DNA from: DASQUK01 sp963813485
GTDB lineage: Bacteria; Actinomycetota; Acidimicrobiia; Acidimicrobiales; VFJN01
Length of the DNA: 64,000 bases
Direction: 5' to 3'
Assembly (NCBI GenBank): GCA_963813485.1
Contig: CAWEZE010000022.1
Coordinates: 62,001-126,000 of the forward strand
Shown here: positions 19,958 to 29,406 of the stretch, piece after piece
Layout of the letters: each line of letters begins with the position of its first letter
Numbering within the stretch: the first letter of the stretch is position 1
Notes under the pieces: model-generated
Told to the model about the DNA's origin: nothing
Database searches by the model: none
The model's input: only the letters and a program-made list of their open reading frames with translations
Translations under genes and position numbers: made by a program

Positions 19958-20848
19958 CTAAGCCCGTGGGTGGGTGGCGTCGAACACGGACCGTAACCGT
20001 TCCTTGGAGACGTGAGTGTAACGCTGCGTGGTCGCCAGGTCTGCATGGCCGAGCAGCTCCTGGACAACCCGCAGGTCGGCGCCCCCGTCGAGCAGGTGGG
20101 TGGCGAAGGTGTGTCGTAACGCATGGGGATGGGTCGGTGCCGCGGCTCGGCGATCCAGCACGCGGCGAGCGTCGCGTGGCGTCATGCGCCGGCCCCGGTG
20201 GTTGAGGAAGACAGCCGCCGCCGGCGAGGCCTCGGTGGCGAGCTCGCGACGGCCGTCGGCGAGCCAGCGCCGCAGGGCGTCGGCGGCCGGTTCGCTGAGG
20301 GGGACGAGGCGTTGCTTGCTGCCCTTGCCCCACACCCGGACCCGACGCTGTGCCAGGTCGAGGTCGTCGACGTCGAGAGCCGCGGCCTCTGCCACGCGCA
20401 GGCCACTCCCATAAAGCAGTTCCAACAGCGCCGTGTCTCGCAGGTCGCGGGCGCCGTCGGGGCCACCGGGGCCGGATTCGTCCAGCAGTGAGCGGAGCTC
20501 GTCGGGGTGCAGGACCCTTGGTAGCCGCGCCTCGCCCCTGGGGGCGCTGAGGCCCGCCGTGGGATCGTTGGTGACGGCGCCGACGCGCCGGGCCCAGCCG
20601 AAGTAGCGACGCAACGCCGAGGCCCGCCTGGCGATGGTGCGGCGGGCGAAACCTCGGGTTGCGAGGAAGGCCAGGTAGCGCCGGATCGTCGTGCGCTCCA
20701 CGTCGTCCGGGGAGCTGAGGCCCAGGCGCTCGGCCCAGGTGACGAACGCCGCAAGGTCGCGCCCGTAGGCCTCGACCGTGGCCGGTGCGGCCGCCGTCAA
20801 CGAGCGGGCGAAATCCTCGACTCGCCAGCCTGGCGCCACGGTTGTCAA
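19958..20848 (-). CDS. xerC: Tyrosine recombinase XerC/XerD
   Basis: Site-specific recombinase that resolves chromosome dimers at dif. The 296 residues carry an N-terminal SAM-like domain and the catalytic set: Arg in GSGLRVAEAAALDVDDLD, Lys in GKGSKQRLVPL, HALRHTFATHLLDGG (HxxR), the second His in LGHADLATTQRYTH and the nucleophile Tyr there. Start TTG 20848 gives MTTVAPGW; GTG four codons later is possible. Whether it is XerC or XerD needs phylogeny; the context next to dprA fits XerC. Confidence 0.92.
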   Translation of the reverse strand: MTTVAPGWRVEDFARSLTAAAPATVEAYGRDLAAFVTWAERLGLSSPDDVERTTIRRYLAFLATRGFARRTIARRASALRRYFGWARRVGAVTNDPTAGLSAPRGEARLPRVLHPDELRSLLDESGPGGPDGARDLRDTALLELLYGSGLRVAEAAALDVDDLDLAQRRVRVWGKGSKQRLVPLSEPAADALRRWLADGRRELATEASPAAAVFLNHRGRRMTPRDARRVLDRRAAAPTHPHALRHTFATHLLDGGADLRVVQELLGHADLATTQRYTHVSKERLRSVFDATHPRA

Positions 20849-20860
20849 AGGTACCGGCCG

Positions 20861-22042
20861 TCATGGGGTCCCTCCCGCGACCCTCTCGTACCAGCCGCCG
20901 CGTCTCGCCACCCAGCCCGCCTCGCACAGCCGATCGAGCGCCGGCGCCAGGACTGCCAGGTCGTGGCCCGTGCGGATGCCGATCTGGTCGAGGCTGGCGG
21001 GCTGCCACCCGACCGCGTCGAGCACCGGGACGTCGCGGGGGTCGGGCCGGGGGCGCGTCTCGTCACGGGTTCGGCGGCCTGCTGGGCGCAGCCCCAAGGC
21101 CACCAGAACATCGTCGGCCGAACAGGCGGGCGCACGGCCCTCGGCGAGCAGCCCGTTGGTTCCCGCCGACGCCGGTGCCCGTACCGACCCGGGGACGGCC
21201 ATGACATCGATGCCGCGCCGGTCGGCCTCGTCGACCGTGTGCATCGAGCCGCCGGTTCGGTGCGACTCGACGACGACGACCAGGTCCGCGAGCGCGGCGA
21301 TGATCCGGTTGCGCGCCGGAAAGCGCCAGCGCTCGGGCCGGGCGCCCAGGGGCGCCTCCGACAGCAGGACGCCGCGGGACGCCACGGCACGCCACAGCTC
21401 TGCCTGACCGCGCGGGTAGACGACGTCGAGGCCGCTGCCGACGACGCCGATCGGCGGGGCGCCGGCGCCATCTCCCATGGCGGCCAACGCGCCCCGGTGT
21501 CCGGCGGCGTCGATGCCGGATGCGAGCCCGGACACGACCGCCACGCCCGCGGCCGCGAGGTTGCGACCCAGCTCCCAGGCGATGGCAGCGCCGGTGGCGG
21601 TGCATTGGCGGGTGCCCACCACGGCCACCCGGGGGCCGGCCACGGCATCTGGCGACCCCCGATGGAACACGACGGCGGGCGGTTCGATGTCGGCGGCGAG
21701 GACGGGCGGGTACCCGGCCGAGCCGATGACGGCAACGCCGATGCCCTGGTCGACGATTGCCTGCCACACGGCGATGGGATCGATCTCCGTGGCTGCCTGA
21801 CGCCAGCGAGCCATGAGGGCGTCGGGCCGCGCACCCAATGCCGCCAGCACATCGGCGTCGTGCCACGCCGTGACGCCGCAGATGCGATCCCAGGCCCGCG
21901 CGGCCGTCTCGGCCCGAAGGATGGCGGACAGGCGGGCGGGGCCCATGCCCGGCAGGCAGGTGAGGGCGATGGCGAACGCCTCGGGGGGAAGCCCCGAAGG
22001 CCCGGCCCCGCCGCCGGGGATGCCACCGGCTGCCCGGGCCAT
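20861..22042 (-). CDS. dprA: DNA-processing protein DprA (Smf)
   Basis: Loads RecA on incoming single-stranded DNA during transformation. ATG 22042 (MARAAGGIPGGGAGPSG) overlaps the comM stop as TGATG, and gives 393 residues. An N-terminal SAM-like region (LTCLPGMGPARLSAIL) is followed by the DprA Rossmann domain: VAVVGTRQCTATG, VSGLASGIDAAGHRGAL, GVVGSGLDVVYPR, RFPARNRIIAALAD and RRGIDVMAVPG. A C-terminal winged-helix-like region (SLDQIGIRTGHDLAVLAPALDRLCEAG) matches the DML1 extension. A much longer frame reading back across comM is spurious. Confidence 0.95.
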   Translation of the reverse strand: MARAAGGIPGGGAGPSGLPPEAFAIALTCLPGMGPARLSAILRAETAARAWDRICGVTAWHDADVLAALGARPDALMARWRQAATEIDPIAVWQAIVDQGIGVAVIGSAGYPPVLAADIEPPAVVFHRGSPDAVAGPRVAVVGTRQCTATGAAIAWELGRNLAAAGVAVVSGLASGIDAAGHRGALAAMGDGAGAPPIGVVGSGLDVVYPRGQAELWRAVASRGVLLSEAPLGARPERWRFPARNRIIAALADLVVVVESHRTGGSMHTVDEADRRGIDVMAVPGSVRAPASAGTNGLLAEGRAPACSADDVLVALGLRPAGRRTRDETRPRPDPRDVPVLDAVGWQPASLDQIGIRTGHDLAVLAPALDRLCEAGWVARRGGWYERVAGGTP

Positions 22043-23556
22043 CACGCCACCCGCCAGTCGAGGCAGAGCGGGTCGGCCCGCAACGCCAGCGCCGTGCTCA
22101 CGTGCTCGACGCCCAAGGGTCCGGCGTGCCCGGAGAGGTCGGCGATGGTGCGCGCCACCCGGCGGACACCGCCGAGCCCCCGTCCGGTGAGCCGCCCGGC
22201 GCGCAATGCCCGTTCGACCAGCCGGGTGGCGCCACGGTCGAGCGGCGCCACGTCGTCGAGTCGCCACGCCGGCAGCGCGCAGTTGGCGCTGACGTCGCGC
22301 CGGGACGCCGTCCCCCGCGCCCGTGCCACCCTGGCGGCAACCGCGCGCGTCGGTTCCCCTGCGGCCGAGTCGAGCAACTCGGCGACGTCGGGCCTGCCCA
22401 CCTCGACACGGAGGTCGAACCGGTCGAGCAGCGGCCCCGAGAGCCGGCGCGCGTAGCGGGCGCGGGCGGCGCCCGAGCAGCGGCACCCGCCGGGCGGCCC
22501 GCCCTCGCCACAGGGGCACGGATTCATCGCACCCACCAGCAGGACCCGTGCCGGAAACGTCACCTTGGCGGCGGCTCGGGCCACCCGTATGACGCCTTCC
22601 TCCAGCGGCTGGCGCAGGTTGTCGAGCACCAACGGCTCGAACTCGCCGACCTCGTCGAGGAACAGCACGCCGTTGTGCGCCAACGAGATCTCCCCCGGGT
22701 ACATCGACCCCGAACCCCCGCCGACCAGTGAGACCGCGGAGGCTCCGTGGTGGGGCGCCCGGAGCGGTGGGCGGCGTACGAGCCCTCCAGGAGGCAGCGG
22801 CTGCCCGGCGGCGGAATGGATGCAGGTGGTCTCGAGCGCTTGGGCGGGATCGAGGTCGGGCAGCAGCCCCGCCAGCCGGCGGGCCAGCATCGTCTTGCCC
22901 GCCCCCGGCGGGCCGACGAGCAGCAGGTGGTGACCGCCGGCGGCGGCGACCTCGAGCGCGAACCGCGCCGCGGGTTGCCCCCGCACGTCGGCAAGGTCGG
23001 GGCCCGGTGCCGGCGGTGGCAGCACCGCAGGCTCTGGAGGGTCGGGCCACGGCTGCCTCCCGACGAGGGCGTCCACCAGCTCCTCGAGGCTGCCCACGGG
23101 ACGGATCACATGACGCGCGATGAGCTGTGCCTCCACGGTGCACCCGACCGGCACCACCACCTCGGGATCGGACAGCGCGTCGATCAGCGGCAACGCTCCG
23201 GGCACCGCCCGCACCGAGCCGTCGAGGCCCAGCTCGCCCACGAAGGCGCGCCCCTCGCACGAGGTTGGCGGCAACTGCTCGCTCGCCACCAGCAGGCCCA
23301 CGGCGATGGCGAGATCGAGGCCGGCGCCGACCTTGCGCACGCCCGGCGGCGCGAGGTTGACGGTGACCCGGGCGTTGGGCCACGCCAGCCGGCTGGACAT
23401 GAGCGCGGCCCGGACGCGGTCGCGCGCCTCGCGGCACGTGGTGTCGGGCAGCCCCACCACGGTGAACCCGGGCAATCCCTTGGACACGTGGACCTCGACC
23501 CGAACGGGCCGGCCCTCGACACCGAGCAGGGTCGCCGAAGCGACGGATGCGAGCAC
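22042..23556 (-). CDS. comM: ComM/YifB family Mg-chelatase-like ATPase
   Basis: AAA+ helicase-like protein linked to branch migration in natural transformation. GTG 23556 (MLASVASATLLGVEG) has AGGAGG about 9 bases upstream and gives 504 residues. N-terminal ribosomal-S5-like domain (VEVHVSKGLPGFTVVGLPD), Walker A GPPGAGKTMLARRL, Walker B GVLFLDEVGEF, the zinc-like CPCG...CRCS region and sensor/arginine-finger LSGPLLDRFDLRVEV. First gene of the comM-dprA-xerC-whiG unit. Confidence 0.95.
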   Translation of the reverse strand: MLASVASATLLGVEGRPVRVEVHVSKGLPGFTVVGLPDTTCREARDRVRAALMSSRLAWPNARVTVNLAPPGVRKVGAGLDLAIAVGLLVASEQLPPTSCEGRAFVGELGLDGSVRAVPGALPLIDALSDPEVVVPVGCTVEAQLIARHVIRPVGSLEELVDALVGRQPWPDPPEPAVLPPPAPGPDLADVRGQPAARFALEVAAAGGHHLLLVGPPGAGKTMLARRLAGLLPDLDPAQALETTCIHSAAGQPLPPGGLVRRPPLRAPHHGASAVSLVGGGSGSMYPGEISLAHNGVLFLDEVGEFEPLVLDNLRQPLEEGVIRVARAAAKVTFPARVLLVGAMNPCPCGEGGPPGGCRCSGAARARYARRLSGPLLDRFDLRVEVGRPDVAELLDSAAGEPTRAVAARVARARGTASRRDVSANCALPAWRLDDVAPLDRGATRLVERALRAGRLTGRGLGGVRRVARTIADLSGHAGPLGVEHVSTALALRADPLCLDWRVA

Positions 23557-23601
23557 GAGCAGGGCCTCCTGACGAGGGGGATCGCAGGGAGGGCGCCACA
23601 C

Positions 23602-23872
23602 CGCTGGGCCCTCGACCCGGCTCGGCCCTATGACCAGAGCGTGCTCACACCATACCCGAAGGGTGTGACACTGACGGTCACCTCAGTCAATGGAACGAAA
23701 GGTGATCCATGACCGGGAAAAGCGTTCGAGAGGGGTGCAACACCTGGTCAGGAGCCTTCGAAGCCGCAGACCGTCAACTTCGGCACCAAGGACACCGCGG
23801 AGGGGATGCTCGCCTTCGTCGACCGCTGCGCTCGACCTGCACGTGGTCCATCTCGGGCACGATACTGAGACG
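23602..23872. other. Upstream region of comM and of a small plus-strand gene
   Basis: About 300 bases without a supported gene. It contains short inverted repeats near 23665-23695 (GTGAC...GTCAC and ACTGA...TCAGT) and should hold the promoter of the minus-strand comM unit. A plus-strand frame opens at 23690 but its first 60 residues are Arg/Ser-rich and look non-coding. Confidence 0.4.
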
Positions 23873-23983
23873 GTGGGCTTCAACCCCTTTCGCCAGACCC
23901 GCCGCTCGCCCGCCGACTACCTGATGGTGGGAGCGGCTCTGATCGTGTGCGCGGCGCTGGTCATCTGGGCCCTCGCGGGCTGA
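23873..23983 (+). CDS. 36-residue single-pass membrane protein, probably leaderless
   Basis: From GTG 23873 the product is GFNPFRQTRRSPADYLMVG-like followed by a 17-19 residue hydrophobic helix and a short end (WALAG). The polar N-terminus with one helix suggests an inner-membrane micro-protein. A GATACT box ends 6 bases before the GTG, the spacing expected for a leaderless actinobacterial transcript, and no Shine-Dalgarno is present. It converges with yraN, whose stop lies 10 bases downstream. Function unknown. Confidence 0.5.
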   Translation: MGFNPFRQTRRSPADYLMVGAALIVCAALVIWALAG

Positions 23984-23992
23984 AAGCACCCG

Positions 23993-24367
23993 TCAAAACG
24001 CGGCCTCGATCACATCGACGGTGGATCCGGTCACGGCCACCACGTCGAAGCGGATGCTCCGAGCGGCCGGGCCGACGACCGGCGGGTGCTCGGCCAGGAA
24101 CCTCGCCGCCAGGGTCCGTAGCCTGCGTTGCTTGGCGGCGGTCACCGCTTCGGCGGGGACGCCGAACCGGTCGGAGGTGCGGGTCTTGACCTCGCAGAAC
24201 ACCAGCTCGGCCGGTAGCGAGACGACGAGATCGAGCTCCCCCTCGGCGCAGCGCCAGTTGCGGGCAACCACCTCGTAGCCGGCGGCGCGGTACCAGTCGG
24301 CCGCCAGATCCTCGCCACGCGCTCCCAACCGCTGACGGTAGGCGCGGCGCCCGTCGCGCCCGTCCAT
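23993..24367 (-). CDS. yraN: YraN family endonuclease-like protein (UPF0102)
   Basis: The 124 residues follow the YraN pattern: LGARGEDLAADWYRAAGYEVVARNWRC, GELDLVV, LVFCEVKTRT, then LRTLAARFL and FDVVAV. The E...D...EVK arrangement is that of the PD-(D/E)xK nuclease fold. The physiological substrate is not established. ATG 24367 follows directly on the stop of the DUF2469 gene (TAAATG). In many bacteria yraN sits near comM, dprA and rplS, as here. Confidence 0.92.
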   Translation of the reverse strand: MDGRDGRRAYRQRLGARGEDLAADWYRAAGYEVVARNWRCAEGELDLVVSLPAELVFCEVKTRTSDRFGVPAEAVTAAKQRRLRTLAARFLAEHPPVVGPAARSIRFDVVAVTGSTVDVIEAAF

Positions 24368-24661
24368 TTACAGCTCCTTGGCGGGGAGCTCCTCGACGTT
24401 CACGTCCTTGAACGTGACGATCTTGACCGACTGGACGAACCGGCTGGTGCGGTACATGTCCCAGACCCATGCATCGTGCAGCTCCAGCTCGATGTAGGTG
24501 CGCCCGCCCTCGTCGTGGACCGTCTGGCGCACCTGGTTGGCCAGGTAGGACCGCCGATCGGTCTCGACGACGTACGAGAACATCGGCGTCAGGTCCTTGT
24601 ACTCCTTGTAGAGCTGGAGCTCGATGTCCGCTTCGTACTGCTCGAGATCCTCGGCGCTCAT
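24368..24661 (-). CDS. DUF2469 family protein
   Basis: An actinobacterial conserved protein of unknown function. ATG 24661 gives 97 residues: MSAEDLEQYEADIELQLYKEY, PMFSYVVETDRRSYLAN, ELELHDAWVWDMYR and VTFKDVNVEEL, all typical of DUF2469. The longer frame to 24733 lacks family support. It immediately precedes yraN and lies downstream of rplS, its usual neighbourhood. Confidence 0.9.
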   Translation of the reverse strand: MSAEDLEQYEADIELQLYKEYKDLTPMFSYVVETDRRSYLANQVRQTVHDEGGRTYIELELHDAWVWDMYRTSRFVQSVKIVTFKDVNVEELPAKEL

Positions 24662-24808
24662 GGACGAGCACCCTACCGGCGGTACCAACCACCGGCGGAC
24701 GGGCTCACATGCTTCCCGCTCTCGGCGCTGCACGCCGGGCCGCTCGGGCTTCGACGCCTGCCTCCCGCTCCCCCGGCCGCTCAGGCCGGCCCTCCCGTTC
24801 GGTCGGGC

Positions 24809-25156
24809 TCAGGCTTCGCGCTTCTCGCGGACCTTGGCGGCCTTACCGATGCGGTCGCGCAGGTAGTACAGCTTGGCCCGGCGCACGTCGCCCCGGCTCA
24901 CGACCTCGATCCTGGCGATGGTCGGTGTGTGCAGCGGGAACGTGCGCTCGACGCCGACGCCGTAGCTGACCTTGCGGACCTTGAACGTCTCGCGGATGCC
25001 CGAGCCCGAACGTCCGATGACGACACCCTGGAACACCTGGACCCGTTCCTTGGAACCCTCGACCACGCGGACGTGCACCTTGAGGGTGTCGCCCGGGGCG
25101 AAATCGGGGATGTCGGTGCGCAGGCTGGTCTGGTCGACGAGATCGGTGGGATTCAT
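24809..25156 (-). CDS. rplS: Large ribosomal subunit protein bL19
   Basis: 50S protein at the 30S/50S interface. ATG 25156 (MNPTDLVDQTSLRTDIPDF) gives 115 residues, the standard length, with FAPGDTLKVHVRVVEGSKERVQVFQGVVIGR, RETFKVRKVSYGVGVERTFP and RRAKLYYLRDR. It follows trmD in the order rpsP-khpA-rimM-trmD-rplS, conserved across bacteria. Confidence 0.97.
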   Translation of the reverse strand: MNPTDLVDQTSLRTDIPDFAPGDTLKVHVRVVEGSKERVQVFQGVVIGRSGSGIRETFKVRKVSYGVGVERTFPLHTPTIARIEVVSRGDVRRAKLYYLRDRIGKAAKVREKREA

Positions 25157-25262
25157 CGCGGGGTCGCCTTCGTCGTCCTGGGAGGTGCGGGCGGACGGAT
25201 GATGGTATCCGGGCTGGTGAGCCGAACACAAAGTCACAAGCGAGCAGACCACCACCCGGGTC

Positions 25263-26006
25263 TCAGGTGCCGAAACGGTCGTCCTCCAGCCCGAACTCGA
25301 TCAGGAGTGCGCGCTCCTGGGCGGTCACGCCGCCTCGGGACTCGATGAGGTCGGGGCGCAGGTCGAGGGTGCGACGGATCGCCCGGGCTCGACGCCACCT
25401 GGCGATCCGCCCGTGGTCGCCCGACCGCAACACCTCGGGCACCTCCCATCCGCGGAACACGGCCGGGCGCGTGTACTGCGGGTACTCCAGGAGCCCGTCG
25501 CTGAACGACTCGTCCTCGGCCGACACCCGGTTGCCCATCACCCCCGGGACCAGCCGGCCTACAGCCTCGATGACCACCATGGCGGCCACCTCCCCGCCGG
25601 CCAGCACCACGTCGCCGATCGACAGCTCTCCGTCGCACAGGTGCTCGCGCACCCGTTCGTCGATGCCCTCGTAGCGACCGCACACCAGGCTGAACCCGCC
25701 CTCCAGGGTCGAGAGCTCACGCGCCACCGCCTGGTCGAACCGGCGGCCGGCCGGACCGAGGCAGAGCAGCGGCCGCGGCGGGTCGATGGCATCGACGGCC
25801 GCAAAGATCGGCTCGGGCATGAGGACCATGCCGGCTCCGCCGCCGAACGGCGCATCATCCACCGACCGATGGGGGTCGGTTGCGCAGGACCGTAGGTCGT
25901 GGACCCTGATGTCGAGCGTCCCGGCGGCCCTGGCCTTTCCGACCAGGCTATGGGCGGCGAAGTGGTCGACCAGGCCCGGGAAGATGGTGAAGACGTCGAT
26001 GCGCAT
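25263..26006 (-). CDS. trmD: tRNA (guanine-N1)-methyltransferase
   Basis: SPOUT methyltransferase making m1G37 in tRNA, which prevents +1 frameshifting. The 247 residues show RIDVFTIFPG, PFGGGAGMVLMPEP, CGRYEGIDERV, SIGDVVLAGGE and ESFSDGLLEYPQYTRP in order, including the knot and the AdoMet loop. It lies 13 bases after rimM. Confidence 0.97.
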   Translation of the reverse strand: MRIDVFTIFPGLVDHFAAHSLVGKARAAGTLDIRVHDLRSCATDPHRSVDDAPFGGGAGMVLMPEPIFAAVDAIDPPRPLLCLGPAGRRFDQAVARELSTLEGGFSLVCGRYEGIDERVREHLCDGELSIGDVVLAGGEVAAMVVIEAVGRLVPGVMGNRVSAEDESFSDGLLEYPQYTRPAVFRGWEVPEVLRSGDHGRIARWRRARAIRRTLDLRPDLIESRGGVTAQERALLIEFGLEDDRFGT

Positions 26007-26019
26007 CGTGGCGGCGCCT

Positions 26020-26514
26020 TCAGGGCTCCAGGAGACCCTCGGGCGGGTCGATGGTTACCCGCCCGGGTTTGCGCTCGACCACGAACACGACGGGTACCAG
26101 GGCCCCACCGTCGAGCTCGAGCAGGTCGGACGCGGGGTTGGCGACCACCGCGACGCACGTGCCCACCACGTCGCCCCCGACCGTGACCACCTCGCTGCCC
26201 ACGAGGTCGTGGACCCAGAGCGCGTCGGGATCGTCGAGGGCCTTCGCCCGGAGTGCCAGGCCCCGCAACCGATCGGCCGCCTCTCGGCCGGTGTGACCCT
26301 CGAACGCCACGATCCAGCGGCGCTGATGGGGGCGAGCGGCGGCGACGGTCAAGTTGCCGGCGTCGCTGGCGAGGACGGTGCCGGGAATGAGGCGCTCGAC
26401 GCGATCGGTCGTCAGGTCGACGACCACCTCGCCCCGCAGGCCGTGCGGCCTGGTCACGCGACCTATCTCGAGCAGGGGCGCCGTCTGACCGCCCGCGTCA
26501 CCGGCCGGCGCCAT
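26020..26514 (-). CDS. rimM: 16S rRNA processing protein RimM
   Basis: Assists 30S head assembly by binding S19. The 164 residues have the N-terminal RimM barrel (LEIGRVTRPHGLRGEVVVDLTTD, FEGHTGREAADRLRGLALRA) and a C-terminal PRC barrel (ALWVHDLVGSEVVTVGGDVVG, PASDLLELDGGALVPVV, PPEGLLEP). Position between khpA and trmD is standard. Confidence 0.95.
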   Translation of the reverse strand: MAPAGDAGGQTAPLLEIGRVTRPHGLRGEVVVDLTTDRVERLIPGTVLASDAGNLTVAAARPHQRRWIVAFEGHTGREAADRLRGLALRAKALDDPDALWVHDLVGSEVVTVGGDVVGTCVAVVANPASDLLELDGGALVPVVFVVERKPGRVTIDPPEGLLEP

Positions 26515-26524
26515 GCGGGACCCC

Positions 26525-26791
26525 TCAGTCCTCGAACTCGACCTCGACGTCGCTGCCGTCGCGGGCGGCGGCCGCGCGGGTCACGGTGCGGATCGCCTGG
26601 GCCACCCTGCCCCGCTTGCCGATGACCCGCCCCATGTCGGAGGGACCAACCCGGACGGTGAGGCGCGGCAGGTTGCGGCCTCGCTCGGTGTCGATGCGCA
26701 CGGCGTCGCGATCCTCGACCAGGGAGCGCACCAGGTGCTCGAGCACGGCGCGGGCCGTCGGCACCTCCGGCGGGGCGGCGGTGTCGCTCAC
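26525..26791 (-). CDS. khpA: KH-domain RNA-binding protein KhpA
   Basis: Small RNA chaperone, a partner of KhpB/Jag in many Gram-positive bacteria. The 88 residues contain a single type II KH domain with the GxxG loop as GKRG (MGRVIGKRGRVAQAIRTVTR). GTG 26791 overlaps the stop of the frame-corrected rpsP as GTGA. That overlap supports both this start and the corrected end of rpsP. Confidence 0.92.
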   Translation of the reverse strand: MSDTAAPPEVPTARAVLEHLVRSLVEDRDAVRIDTERGRNLPRLTVRVGPSDMGRVIGKRGRVAQAIRTVTRAAAARDGSDVEVEFED

Positions 26792-27388
26792 CCGCTCTCC
26801 TCGGCGCTCTCGGCCGCGGGGGCGCCGGCCTCGGCGTCCGGCTCGACCTCGGGGTCAGCGGCGCCCTCTTCTGCTCCGGCTCGACCTCGGGTCAGCGGCG
26901 GCCTCGGCGTCTGCCTCCGGCTCGACCTCGGGCTCGGGCTCGGCGGCCGCGTCGGCATCCGCCTCGATCTCCGGCGCCCCGCCAGCCTCGGCTTCGGCAG
27001 GCGCCTTGGTCGTGGCGGCGGCTTTCTTCGCCGTCGACTTGGCGGTCGACGACTTGGCCGCCGACGACTTGGCGGCCGCCTTGTTCGCGGTCGACTTGCT
27101 CGCCGGTTCCGGGGCGGGCCGGGACGGGGCCTCGCCGCTGAAGGTCTCCCACGCGCCCGAGATCTCGAGCAGCTTGCGCACCGACTCGGTTGGCTGAGCG
27201 CCCTTGCGCAGCCAGTCCACGGCTTTGTCGTTGTCGATGCGAATCGCAGAGGGATCGGGCCGCGGGTCGTAGACGCCCACGATCTCGATGAACCGCCCGT
27301 CACGGGGTGACCGGGAATCGGCCGCCACCACGCGGTAGGTCGGTTGCTTCTTCTTGCCCATCCGCATCAGGCGGAGCTTGACGGCCAC
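26788..27388 (-). CDS. rpsP: Small ribosomal subunit protein bS16 with long Lys/Ala then acidic tail (frameshifted)
   Basis: 30S assembly protein. GTG 27388 (MAVKLRLMRMGKKKQPTYRVVAADSRSPRDGRFIEIVG) begins a standard 80-residue S16 core. A tail of Ala/Lys-rich (AAKSSAAKSSTAK) and then Glu/Asp-rich residues follows. In the raw frame the tail stops at 26855. The coding repeat is imperfect: the module at about 26842-26870 has gggg and ctcc where the copy at about 26873-26912 lacks one base in each position. Restoring them continues the acidic tail to a TGA at 26788 that overlaps khpA, giving about 200 residues. Confidence 0.93.
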
Positions 27389-27421
27389 TCGTCTTCTTCT
27401 TTCGTCTCGGGGGTAGCGAGG

Positions 27422-28840
<1,419 letters not shown>

Positions 28841-28907
28841 GAGGGACTGAGCCTACCGGTCCTGGCCTACGCCGAACCGGTCCCGGCTGCGGATGTCGCG
28901 GTGGGAG

Positions 28908-29378
28908 CTACCTGCCGTCGCCGCTGCCGACCACGAGGCGGCTGTCGACGTCGGCGACCCCGGGGACCGAGGCGGCGGCGCGCTCGATGTCCGCCTTGCC
29001 CGTGGCATGGGGAGCGCCGCCGGTGAGGATCGCCTTGCCCGCGACCACCTCGACGGCCGGCTGGGGAAGGTGCCAGGTGCGGGGCGAGTGCGACAGCTCG
29101 TAGCGCACGCGCTCGGCCACGGCGTCGTCGCTCGCCGGGGCCCGCCGGCTCTCCCATTGGCGGCGCAGCTTGTCACGCAGCTCCTGTCCCGACGTGGGTG
29201 CGACCAACATGCCGATGCCGACACCGGCCCCGAGGACCAGCGCGCGGCGCAGTCCGATGAGCCGGCCGGCCCGGTAGGTCGAGCGGGCGGAGAGCTTGCC
29301 GGCCCGGTAGCCGGTCTTGGCTGACAACTTGCCGACGCCGACCGTCGCTCGCACTGGCAAGAGCACGGTTCGGATCAC
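28908..29378 (-). CDS. Membrane-associated BON-domain protein
   Basis: GTG 29378 with a GGAGGTGG Shine-Dalgarno gives 156 residues. An N-terminal segment (VGVGKLSAKTGYRAGKLSARSTYRAGRL) is followed by one hydrophobic stretch (ALVLGAGVGIGMLVA) and a YtxH-like PTSGQELRDKLRRQW. The C-terminal part (AVEVVAGKAILTGGAPHATGKADIERAAASVPGV) is a BON domain, usually phospholipid- or envelope-associated. It lies between ffh and ftsY on the same strand. Confidence 0.75.
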   Translation of the reverse strand: MIRTVLLPVRATVGVGKLSAKTGYRAGKLSARSTYRAGRLIGLRRALVLGAGVGIGMLVAPTSGQELRDKLRRQWESRRAPASDDAVAERVRYELSHSPRTWHLPQPAVEVVAGKAILTGGAPHATGKADIERAAASVPGVADVDSRLVVGSGDGR

Positions 29379-29406
29379 GTTTCCACCTCCTGTGCGGCAC
29401 GTTCGG

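Noticed and set aside
20861..23599. A single 912-residue gene spanning dprA and the antisense frame of comM
   Set aside because: The first 500 residues are out-of-frame comM; DprA motifs start only at 22042, where a start codon overlaps the comM stop.
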